This document shows positions 25,036 through 32,116 of a stretch of 64,000 bases of DNA, piece after piece. The notes beneath the pieces were generated by a model. It did no database searches, was not told the origin of the DNA, and saw only the letters and a list, made by a program, of their open reading frames with translations. Within the stretch, counting starts at the first letter, position 1. The number at the start of each line of letters is the position of its first letter. Made by a program: the position numbers and the translations under genes. Where the stretch lies: positions 1 to 64,000 of the forward strand of contig JBCBOS010000033.1 in the NCBI GenBank assembly GCA_039821145.1, read 5' to 3'. This DNA comes from JBCCSZ01 sp039821145 (GTDB taxonomy: Bacteria > Bacteroidota > Bacteroidia > Chitinophagales > Saprospiraceae).

Positions 25036-27573
25036 TTATTCGCTCACGTCTGTGTTGACTTCTTTGACTGACTGGATGTCAAGACCTTTTTCTTCTGCAT
25101 TCATCACTGCCTCCATGACACTGCCCTCAGGCGGATTGTTGTTGAGGATGAATTCAGCCAGTGGGTCTTCGATGTACTTCTGGATGGCCCGGTGCAATGG
25201 ACGAGCACCAAACTGTGGATCGAAGCCTTTTTCGGCCACAAACTTCTTCGCCTCAGGAGACAAACGCAGGCTGTACCCCATGCCTTCGAGGCGGCCGTAG
25301 AGGTCTTTGAGCGTGATGTCGATGATTTTGAAGATGTCGTCTTGGTCCAAGCTGTTGAAGATGACCACGTCGTCAATCCGGTTGAGGAATTCAGGCGAGA
25401 AGGTCCGCTTCAGAGCGTTTTGAATGACGCCTTTGCTGTGATCTTCTGCGGCATCTTGGCGAGCCTTGGTCTGGAAACCAACGCCTTGTCCGAAATCTTT
25501 CAATTGGCGGACACCGATGTTGGAAGTCATGATGATCAAGGTATTTTTGAAATCCACCTTGCGGCCCAGTCCATCTGTCAATTGGCCATCGTCCAGCACT
25601 TGCAGCAAGATGTTGTACACATCAGGGTGTGCCTTTTCGATTTCATCCAACAAAACCACTGAGTAGGGCTTGCGGCGAACTCTTTCGGTCAATTGACCAC
25701 CTTCCTCGTACCCGACATAGCCTGGAGGCGCTCCAATCAGTCGGCTGACAGAGAATTTTTCCATGTATTCACTCATGTCGATGCGGATCAGGGCATCCTC
25801 TGAGTCGAAAATGTATCTTGCCAATGCTTTGGCCAGCTCCGTTTTACCCACCCCGGTAGGACCGAGGAAGATGAACGAACCGATGGGTTTGGAAGGATCC
25901 TTCAGCCCGATGCGGTTGCGCTGGATGGCTTTGGTTATCTTTACGATGGCTTCGTCCTGGCCGATGATGACCCCTTTGAGGTCTTCGCTCATGCCGACCA
26001 GCTTTTTGCTTTCGCTTTGTGCCACGCGGCGGACGGGAATGCCAGTCATCATGGAGACGACCTCCGCAATGTCCTCTTCTCCAACGGGGTAGCGCTTGGT
26101 CTTGGCCTCTTCTTCCCATTCTACCTTGGCAAATTCGAGTTGGCGAACCAGTTTGGATTCATCGTCTCTGAGATCGGCAGCCTTTTCGTACTGCTGATTC
26201 TTGACGGCCTGGTTTTTCTTTTCCTTGAGTTCCTCGATTTTCTTTTCCAAATCCTCAATGTGCTTGGGAACGTGGATGTTTTTGAGGTGAACTCTGGCCC
26301 CTACCTCATCGAGCACATCGATGGCTTTGTCTGGCAAGAAACGGTCGCTGATGTAGCGATCACTCAGGCGGACACACTCTTTGATGGCCTCGTCGGAGTA
26401 GTTGACGTTGTGGAATTCCTCGTATTTGGGTTTGATGTTTTCCAGGATGTTCATGGCCTCCTCTGCAGAAGGCGGATCGACGATGACTTTCTGAAAGCGG
26501 CGATCCAATGCCCCATCTTTTTCGATGTGTTGGCGGTACTCATCCAAGGTAGAGGCGCCGATGCACTGCAACTCGCCACGCGCCAGGGCGGGCTTGAAGA
26601 TGTTGGATGCGTCGAGAGAGCCCGTGGCTCCACCCGCTCCCACGATGGTGTGGATTTCGTCGATGAACAGAATGACGTCTCTGGATTTCTCCAGCTCATT
26701 CATGATGGCTTTCATGCGCTCCTCGAACTGACCGCGGTATTTGGTACCGGCAACCAGGGCAGCTAAGTCGAGCATGACGATGCGCTTGTTGAACAGGGTG
26801 CGCGATACTTTGCGCTGCACGATCCGGAGGGCGAGACCTTCTACGATGGCTGTCTTACCAACGCCGGGTTCACCGATGAGGATCGGGTTGTTCTTTTTGC
26901 GGCGGCTCAGAATTTGACTGACTCTTTCGATCTCGTTTTCCCGTCCGATGATGGGATCGAGCTTGTCTTCTTCTGCCAGTTTTGTGATGTCGCGGCCAAA
27001 GTTGTCCAAGACCGGGGTCCGAGACTTGGTATTGCCCTTGCGCTGTTGGTAGCGGCTTTCCTCTTCCTCGAAAGGTTCCTCAGACTCAGGTGGTGCCTGG
27101 GCGTAGAGGTCGGGATGGGTCAAATCCTGTTCTTGGCGGACATACTCCAATTCAGATTTGTAGATTTCGTAATCCACGTCGAATTGGTGCAGTATTCTGG
27201 ATGCTAAATTGTCTTTGTGTTTCAGGATGGAAAGCATCAGGTGTTCGGGGCTGATTTCGTCGCTCCTGAGAGATCTGGCTTCAAGGAAGGTGACCTTGAG
27301 AACTTTTTCTGCGTGTTTGTTCAGGGGCAAATTGCCCATATTGATGCTTGTTTTTGGTGTAGCACGTCTCTGGATTGAATCCTCGATGGTTTGACGCAGG
27401 TCGAGTGTGTCCACGTCGAGAGAATCAAGTACTCTCACAGCCAAGCCCTCCTCTTCGTGCATGATTCCCAGAAGTAAATGTTCGGTACCGATGTAGTCGT
27501 GTCCCAGGCGTATGGCTTCGTCCCTACTTCTGGAAATGACTTGTTTGACCTTTGGTGAAAACTTTCTATTCAT
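25036..27573 (-). CDS. clpC: ATP-dependent Clp protease ATP-binding subunit ClpC
   Basis: 845-aa Hsp100 unfoldase that feeds ClpP. The N-terminal Clp_N repeats span about 1-145. AAA-1 has Walker A GEPGVGKT (234-241) and Walker B ILFIDE (301-306). A UVR/coiled middle region lies at about 435-480, which separates ClpC from ClpB and ClpA. AAA-2 has Walker A GPTGVGKT (571-578). A ClpP-binding-type loop is expected in the second half but I did not pin it down. The ATG at 27573 is preferred over a TTG two codons upstream. A strong terminator follows. Confidence 0.96.
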   Translation of the reverse strand: MNRKFSPKVKQVISRSRDEAIRLGHDYIGTEHLLLGIMHEEEGLAVRVLDSLDVDTLDLRQTIEDSIQRRATPKTSINMGNLPLNKHAEKVLKVTFLEARSLRSDEISPEHLMLSILKHKDNLASRILHQFDVDYEIYKSELEYVRQEQDLTHPDLYAQAPPESEEPFEEEESRYQQRKGNTKSRTPVLDNFGRDITKLAEEDKLDPIIGRENEIERVSQILSRRKKNNPILIGEPGVGKTAIVEGLALRIVQRKVSRTLFNKRIVMLDLAALVAGTKYRGQFEERMKAIMNELEKSRDVILFIDEIHTIVGAGGATGSLDASNIFKPALARGELQCIGASTLDEYRQHIEKDGALDRRFQKVIVDPPSAEEAMNILENIKPKYEEFHNVNYSDEAIKECVRLSDRYISDRFLPDKAIDVLDEVGARVHLKNIHVPKHIEDLEKKIEELKEKKNQAVKNQQYEKAADLRDDESKLVRQLEFAKVEWEEEAKTKRYPVGEEDIAEVVSMMTGIPVRRVAQSESKKLVGMSEDLKGVIIGQDEAIVKITKAIQRNRIGLKDPSKPIGSFIFLGPTGVGKTELAKALARYIFDSEDALIRIDMSEYMEKFSVSRLIGAPPGYVGYEEGGQLTERVRRKPYSVVLLDEIEKAHPDVYNILLQVLDDGQLTDGLGRKVDFKNTLIIMTSNIGVRQLKDFGQGVGFQTKARQDAAEDHSKGVIQNALKRTFSPEFLNRIDDVVIFNSLDQDDIFKIIDITLKDLYGRLEGMGYSLRLSPEAKKFVAEKGFDPQFGARPLHRAIQKYIEDPLAEFILNNNPPEGSVMEAVMNAEEKGLDIQSVKEVNTDVSE

Positions 27574-27739
27574 AATCAATTTTAGTAACCTTCTGGCTTT
27601 TATAAAAGGAATAAAACAATATTAAGACTAATTATCCATCTTTACAAGCGTACACAAGTGCATTACTTGAAAAAAACCGCCTATATAAACGGTATAATTA
27701 GAAAAAATGGTGCCATGTAGATGAGACAATTCATATTAT

Positions 27740-27881
27740 TTATAAAAAACATATGAATATCTGATCTTTCTTGGCGGTTTTGACGAATAGGATTTCGATG
27801 GTGTCGGGTGCGACCTCGGTGGCAGAATTCGGGGTAAATACGCGGATGTCGGCCAGTTGGCAGCAGCAGTTTTTTCGTCAT
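27740..27881 (-). pseudogene. Small broken or frameshifted ORF upstream of clpC
   Basis: An ATG at 27881 starts MTKKLLL, then the frame becomes implausible. In the +1 frame, 45 codons ending at 27740 give natural-looking sequence (ADIRVFTPNSATEVAPD, then IEILFVKTAKKDQIF) with GC-ending codons like neighbouring genes. Joining the two would need a shift near the run of six A at the start. It could be a remnant, a sequencing error or noise. Confidence 0.25.
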
Positions 27882-28124
27882 TCATCTTTTACTCTCAGAC
27901 CATACAGCCAAACATTTCCCCCATCTGGCTCTTTTGTACAATCATACAAACAAACGAATACACGCAAGGGTTCATCACGGATTCAATGGACGTTATTTTT
28001 ATTTGTAAACAATTGTGGATTAATTGATTGTGCCGATGTAACTGAGCAGCAAATGGATCGATGGAATCTGTAGACTGGCCAGAAAAACTTTTTTCGAATA
28101 TTAGGTGAATGCAATTTTAATGTC

Positions 28125-28132
28125 TACATTTG
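28125..28132 (+). promoter_or_regulatory. Putative -7 box for the STAS gene
   Basis: TACATTTG matches TAnnTTTG, 38 nt upstream of the preferred ATG at 28171. It also supports that start over the GTG at 28105, which would lie upstream of the box. Confidence 0.42.
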
Positions 28133-28170
28133 TGAAGACCCCTTTATTGAATATCCAAGCGTCCTGTTGT

Positions 28171-28551
28171 ATGAAGTTTACAGTTGATAAGAAGGAACAT
28201 TACACTTTGCTGAGCTTGAAAGAAGAGCAGCTGAACTCCACGATTGCTCCTGAACTCAAGTCGGAATTCGTGTTGTTGCACAGCAATGGCGTACAGAATC
28301 TCATCTTTGACATGTCGGACATCAAGTTTGTCGACTCCTCTGGATTGAGCTCTATTCTGACTGCTGATCGGTTGTGGAAGGGACAAGGAACTTTCATCCT
28401 CACCGGGATGCAACACGAAAACGTCCAGAAGCTCATCAAAATCTCCAGACTGGAAACAGTTTTTACCATCATTCCCACCGTCCAAGAGTCCATCGATTAC
28501 ATATTGATGGAGTCCATCGAGCGGGAACTCAATGCCGATTCCGAGGATTGA
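28171..28551 (+). CDS. STAS-domain anti-sigma-factor antagonist-like protein
   Basis: 126-aa single STAS domain. The hallmark loop FVDSSGLSSIL (53-63) contains the serine normally phosphorylated by an anti-sigma kinase (S56 or S57). Then come FILTGMQHENVQKLIKISRLE and a final helix. Proteins of this type relieve sigma factors or act in partner-switch cascades. No kinase or phosphatase gene is next to it. It is followed by rnz after 33 nt and may be co-transcribed. Confidence 0.85.
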   Translation: MKFTVDKKEHYTLLSLKEEQLNSTIAPELKSEFVLLHSNGVQNLIFDMSDIKFVDSSGLSSILTADRLWKGQGTFILTGMQHENVQKLIKISRLETVFTIIPTVQESIDYILMESIERELNADSED

Positions 28552-28584
28552 GGCCACTCTCCTCTGCCTGATCAATTGCATTCT

Positions 28585-29499
28585 ATGGATTTTGAGCTGT
28601 TTATTTTGGGCTGTAATTCTGCTATCCCTGCTCACGGTAGGCATCCCACGGCCCAGTTGCTCCGATTGGACAACCACAGTTACCTGATCGATTGTGGCGA
28701 AGGGACACAGATGCGGCTCATGCAATACAAACTTCGCAAAAGCCGGGTCAATCAAATCTTCATCAGTCACTTACATGGCGACCACGTCTACGGTTTGATC
28801 GGATTGCTCACTTCGCTGAATTTGGCTGGTCGGCAAACGCCTTTGCAACTCTTCGGTCCCCAAGGCCTTCAAGAATTGATCGAAACAACTGCCCGCCTGA
28901 GCGGTTGCATCTTTTCCTACCCCATCCAATATACCCAGGTGGACACAGAGACATCTGCCCATCTGTTTTCTGATGATCTGCTGGATGTATACTCCATTCC
29001 ACTGGTGCATCGGGTACCGACTTGTGGGTACTTGTTTAAGGAAAAACAGCGCCCTCTCAATTTGCGCCCCGGCATCGTAGAGCAGTGGCAGATTCCCTAT
29101 CAAGACATCCCCGGCATCAAAGCAGGACAGGATTGGCTCAGTCCAAGTGGTCAGCTCATTCCCAATGGCGAATTGTGTTTGCCCCCCACGCCGACTCGGT
29201 CCTACGCTTATTGCTCCGACACTGCCTATTCGGAAGTCATCGTTCCCCTCATCCAGGGCTGCAATCTCCTCTACCACGAGGCGACCTTTCTACACGAACT
29301 CGCAGAGCAAGCCACCTTCACCAAGCACAGCACTGCCCTGCAAGCTGCCCAAATTGCCCGGCAGGCTTCTGCCAAGCAGATGATCATCGGACACTACTCC
29401 TCTCGTTACATCACGCCCGATGCCTTGGTGGCCGAGGCCCAGACCGTTTTCCCCAATACATTGGCGGCAGTGGAAGGACAGCTGTATCCCATCCCTTGA
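28585..29499 (+). CDS. rnz: Ribonuclease Z
   Basis: 304-aa metallo-beta-lactamase-fold endonuclease that removes tRNA 3' trailers. The zinc motif is SHLHGDH (61-67, H62, H64, D66, H67). The N-terminus has LGCNSAIPAHGRHPTAQ and CGEGTQMRL. Further motifs are PLVHRVPTCGYLF, YCSDTAY and EATF, then TKHSTALQAA and IGHYSSRY. All fit the single-domain bacterial enzyme. The ATG at 28585 is used instead of a TTG three codons upstream. Confidence 0.95.
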   Translation: MDFELFILGCNSAIPAHGRHPTAQLLRLDNHSYLIDCGEGTQMRLMQYKLRKSRVNQIFISHLHGDHVYGLIGLLTSLNLAGRQTPLQLFGPQGLQELIETTARLSGCIFSYPIQYTQVDTETSAHLFSDDLLDVYSIPLVHRVPTCGYLFKEKQRPLNLRPGIVEQWQIPYQDIPGIKAGQDWLSPSGQLIPNGELCLPPTPTRSYAYCSDTAYSEVIVPLIQGCNLLYHEATFLHELAEQATFTKHSTALQAAQIARQASAKQMIIGHYSSRYITPDALVAEAQTVFPNTLAAVEGQLYPIP

Positions 29500-29620
29500 T
29501 TTTCTCCAAGCCCGAGAGTGTTAAGACGTAAAATATCTCCTCCCTGCTTCTTGTTGGAACAGTAGGCTTTGCATTTATAGCGGGACATTTTCTAACCTCT
29601 CTAGTAAATCGGTCATTCCC

Positions 29621-30394
29621 ATGAGAATCTCAATTCTGTTTTTTTGCTTTTTGCTGTCTCAATCACTTTTCGCCCAACGCTTTTCCATGGGTGCCTATGT
29701 GTTTGGCATCAATTCCATCAATCAGTACACGCCCGGCAGTGATCGCCTGGAGGGATTGCGAACGGGCTTTGCACCTGCCACGAGTTGGGGATTGGAGTTT
29801 CGATACAAATTGGCAGGGGAGAAGCACTTTCTGGTAGCGGGGGCTGGTTCCATTGGGCAAAAAATACGCTACAACTTTGCGAGGACCCCTGTGACGAGTC
29901 CTTGTGCCAATTGCATGCTTCAACAGCAATCCTCTTCTGTGAATTACGATTTGGGGGTTCATTTGGGCTATGGCCAAAATTGGTTTTTCAAGAACCAACG
30001 CCATGGGATCAGTTGGGAAGTAGGGGGACTGCTGCGGCGGATGTACTTTGGAGCTGGGAATCCAGGGGTGGGATTTCTCCCGGCTGCCCCCTCTATTGGA
30101 TCAGGACAAGAGGTTCTTCGCACCCATGAGGTATTTGCTTCGGAGGATGAACAGATGTACCACCCCAGTCTGTACGCTCGAATTGGATACTTTTTCAAAG
30201 GCAAGAAAAACAGCCGTCGGACCTATTTGCTGTCCTTGATTTACAATCACGGCCTGAAGGATGCCAGGTATCTCAATGTAGAGTACTCAGATTTTGGCAA
30301 TGGAAAATTCTACCGCATGGGACTGGCGGCCGATGGGACGTATTTGGGGCTGGGATGTGTCTTGTACTACGACTTGGGCAAGCGATCTGGTTGA
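29621..30394 (+). CDS. Predicted outer-membrane beta-barrel protein
   Basis: 257 aa with signal peptide (MRISILFFCFLLSQSLFAQ). Short amphipathic strands with aromatic ends and glycine turns (LGVHLGYGQNWFF, YARIGYFFKGKKNSRRTYLLSLIYNHG) and a final strand YLGLGCVLYYDLGK indicate an eight-stranded type barrel. There are two cysteines close together (CANC, near residue 92). No family recognised. Convergent with the YARHG gene. Confidence 0.6.
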   Translation: MRISILFFCFLLSQSLFAQRFSMGAYVFGINSINQYTPGSDRLEGLRTGFAPATSWGLEFRYKLAGEKHFLVAGAGSIGQKIRYNFARTPVTSPCANCMLQQQSSSVNYDLGVHLGYGQNWFFKNQRHGISWEVGGLLRRMYFGAGNPGVGFLPAAPSIGSGQEVLRTHEVFASEDEQMYHPSLYARIGYFFKGKKNSRRTYLLSLIYNHGLKDARYLNVEYSDFGNGKFYRMGLAADGTYLGLGCVLYYDLGKRSG

Positions 30395-30403
30395 TGCGCC
30401 GAC

Positions 30404-31354
30404 TCAACGCCTGTTTTCTCTCAGGGCCATGCGGCGAATGTTGAGTCGTTCGATGTCCGATAGGAAGTTGTCCACATTGTAATGTTCCGGTTGGTACCAG
30501 CTTTTGCGTTTGTAGTGGTGAAAGGTTTCCTCATCCCGGAAGATGTATCCGTGAGCAGCATAGATTTCATTGATCATCTTACGGAGTTCTCTGGGAGAAT
30601 GCTGTTCCAATTCATCAGCAGATAAGATGCGAACCGAAGTGTAGGGATATTGTCGTTCCAGATTGATGGAGTCTTGTCGTTGGAGTTGGACAAACTGGTT
30701 GCGTTTGTTGATGCGGTAGTTTTCGTAGTAGTGAAATTCCACTACGGAATTGTCTTCCCGAAAGTTTTTGATGGAAATGGCTTGCCACTCTTGTGGAATG
30801 CTATTTTTGGCAGGGCCGTTTGTCAGCTCCTCGTTTTTGTAGAGTTCATCCACCTTGTAAAAGTCGTAGTATTCCAATTCCAGGATGTTGTCATCCAGCA
30901 TGTTGATCGTGACGCTGCCGTCGTAGGAAACGTCTTTGAGTTCTATGATGTCGATGATCTCTCCGTCGGTGGCAAAAAGGCCCAAGTAGGCGCTTCCCTC
31001 TGTTTCGTTTTCGACAGTATACTCGTAGTAGAGCAAATGGGTAGAGTCAGGCGAGTGGATCAGGCGCGCGTAGAGTTCGTGGTCTTGAAAGATGGTAGAG
31101 TCGGGGAGAAACAGGCGGGCCATTTGTTGGATCTTCTCGTTGGGGACGGTCCCTGGCTTGAGGGAAATGGCCCGCAGAAAGTTGTCGAACTGCTTGGTTG
31201 AGTGGACCTGGCGTTCTTTGACGTCTTGTTTGACCTCCGGTTCTTGTGCCGATGGACTGGTGTTGTAGTTGGTCTCACAAGCCAGCAAAAGAAATATCAT
31301 TCCTAGTATCGATGCGCTCCACTTCATTGCTTTGATATATCTGTTTTTATTCAT
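30404..31354 (-). CDS. YARHG-domain lipoprotein
   Basis: 316 aa. Residues 1-26 are a lipoprotein signal with lipobox LLAC (IFLLLACE). The C-terminal about 80 residues contain a YARHG domain: LRKMINEIYAAHGYIFRDEE then FHHYKRKSWYQPE, where AAHG replaces YARHG. The domain is extracellular and of unknown function. The middle part (about 90-230) is acidic and beta-rich. Probably anchored in the outer membrane facing the periplasm or surface. Confidence 0.8.
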   Translation of the reverse strand: MNKNRYIKAMKWSASILGMIFLLLACETNYNTSPSAQEPEVKQDVKERQVHSTKQFDNFLRAISLKPGTVPNEKIQQMARLFLPDSTIFQDHELYARLIHSPDSTHLLYYEYTVENETEGSAYLGLFATDGEIIDIIELKDVSYDGSVTINMLDDNILELEYYDFYKVDELYKNEELTNGPAKNSIPQEWQAISIKNFREDNSVVEFHYYENYRINKRNQFVQLQRQDSINLERQYPYTSVRILSADELEQHSPRELRKMINEIYAAHGYIFRDEETFHHYKRKSWYQPEHYNVDNFLSDIERLNIRRMALRENRR

Positions 31355-31823
31355 TCAAACTCCTATAACCATACCAAATTGCCCATTCCACAGGTGGAAT
31401 CTCGTCGGGCATTGATCAGTTTATCAATTCAGAGATCGTTTGTCTAGTCGGGTGATGAGGGAGGTTTGTGTGTCCTTTCCTTTGTAACGTAGCTTTTTAC
31501 AGAAAGGTTGTTTTGCGGCCCCAAAGCTATGGAAAAAGCAGCAGATTTTCACAAAATATGAACAAACAAACATATGTTTTGATAAAAAAATGTCCGTGTT
31601 TTTGAGTGAATATAACAATGAGTTTTCAAAATCTTTTTTTGGGTATTTTCTCATTTTTTTTGCCCTTTTTCTAAAAAAGAAGAACCGCATTTTATTTTGA
31701 ATTGGTTTTATATTTTATTTTATATTCTGTTTTTAATTAACAAATTAAAATTAAATTTTTTAAATGACTTTTTGAATAGTGAATTGCTTGTCTGCTTTGC
31801 ACTTTAGAATAATATTGTATGAC

Positions 31824-31854
31824 TTGCATTTGAACTTCCTTTCGCACATATTTG
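31824..31854 (+). promoter_or_regulatory. Putative promoter of the sulfate-assimilation operon
   Basis: TTG at 31824-31826, 20-nt spacer, then CATATTTG at 31847-31854, one mismatch from TAnnTTTG. It would start an mRNA near 31860 with a leader of about 260 nt that includes the Cys-rich peptide. Confidence 0.35.
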
Positions 31855-31895
31855 TATTATCAATCGACAATATCAATAAAACTTTTTATAACCTT

Positions 31896-32056
31896 TTTTC
31901 CAGATGGCAATAGCTAATGTCATGGCCTGTGTTTGCAACTGTTGTTGCTGTATGAAGAGCCCCCACTCTGGAAAGATTCCTATTTAATGACTTGTAAGTA
32001 ATGTCAACTAGATCACATAGGAGCGCCTTTCCAGAGTATACTTTGGAAAGGCGCTC
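31896..32056 (+). promoter_or_regulatory. Attenuator-like leader with alternative RNA helices
   Basis: Segment 2 (31965-31975, inside the leader peptide, just after the Cys codons) is perfectly complementary over 11 nt to segment 3 (32027-32037). Segment 3 is also the left arm of a perfect hairpin 32021-32033 / 32044-32056 that can be extended to about 16 bp with a tetraloop. Segment 2 has 8 nt of complementarity to a segment 1 at 31897-31904. The 1:2, 2:3 and 3:4 pairings are mutually exclusive. No U tract follows the hairpin, so the output may be Rho-type termination or another step. Confidence 0.68.
31922..31987 (+). CDS. Cys-rich leader peptide of the sulfate-assimilation operon
   Basis: 21-codon ORF encoding MACVCNCCCCMKSPHSGKI plus PI, then TAA. 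Six of the first ten residues are Cys (codons TGT and TGC mixed) followed by Met. Chance occurrence of such a run is very unlikely in a genome with rare Cys. It lies 130 nt upstream of the sulfite reductase gene, the place of a leader peptide in an amino-acid attenuator, and its 3' half overlaps one strand of an alternative RNA helix. Cys-codon-rich uORFs before sulfur genes are known in mycobacteria; the one here is inferred to sense Cys-tRNA supply. No Shine-Dalgarno is seen, as usual here. Confidence 0.75.
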   Translation: MACVCNCCCCMKSPHSGKIPI

Positions 32057-32116
32057 GGCATTTATGAACAATTCATCCTATGTTGATTCTTTGGCAAATA
32101 AAACAAACCTATAACG

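Larger units (their letters stand above)
27574..28170. other. Intergenic region clpC / STAS gene
   Basis: About 600 bp between divergent genes. It contains a small minus-strand coding-like segment in two frames (27740-27881, see separate entry), an AT-rich stretch 27575-27760 that probably holds the clpC promoter, and a -7 box for the STAS gene at 28125-28132. No RNA gene recognised. Confidence 0.5.
31355..32116. other. Long AT-rich intergenic region with the sulfate-operon leader
   Basis: About 760 bp between divergent genes. 31430-31800 is very AT-rich, with no convincing gene: an 88-codon minus ORF there is low complexity (FFFF, KK runs). From about 31820 on it holds a promoter-like sequence, a Cys-rich leader peptide and alternative hairpins for the sulfite reductase operon, listed separately. 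Confidence 0.6.

Noticed and set aside
31424..31690. 88-codon minus-strand ORF in the AT-rich region
   Set aside because: Low complexity (FFFF and lysine runs), AT-driven, no signal of selection and no family pattern.
32021..32060. Simple intrinsic terminator reading of the hairpin before sulfite reductase
   Set aside because: No U tract follows and the stem competes with a second pairing, so I describe it as part of an attenuator-like leader, not as a plain terminator.
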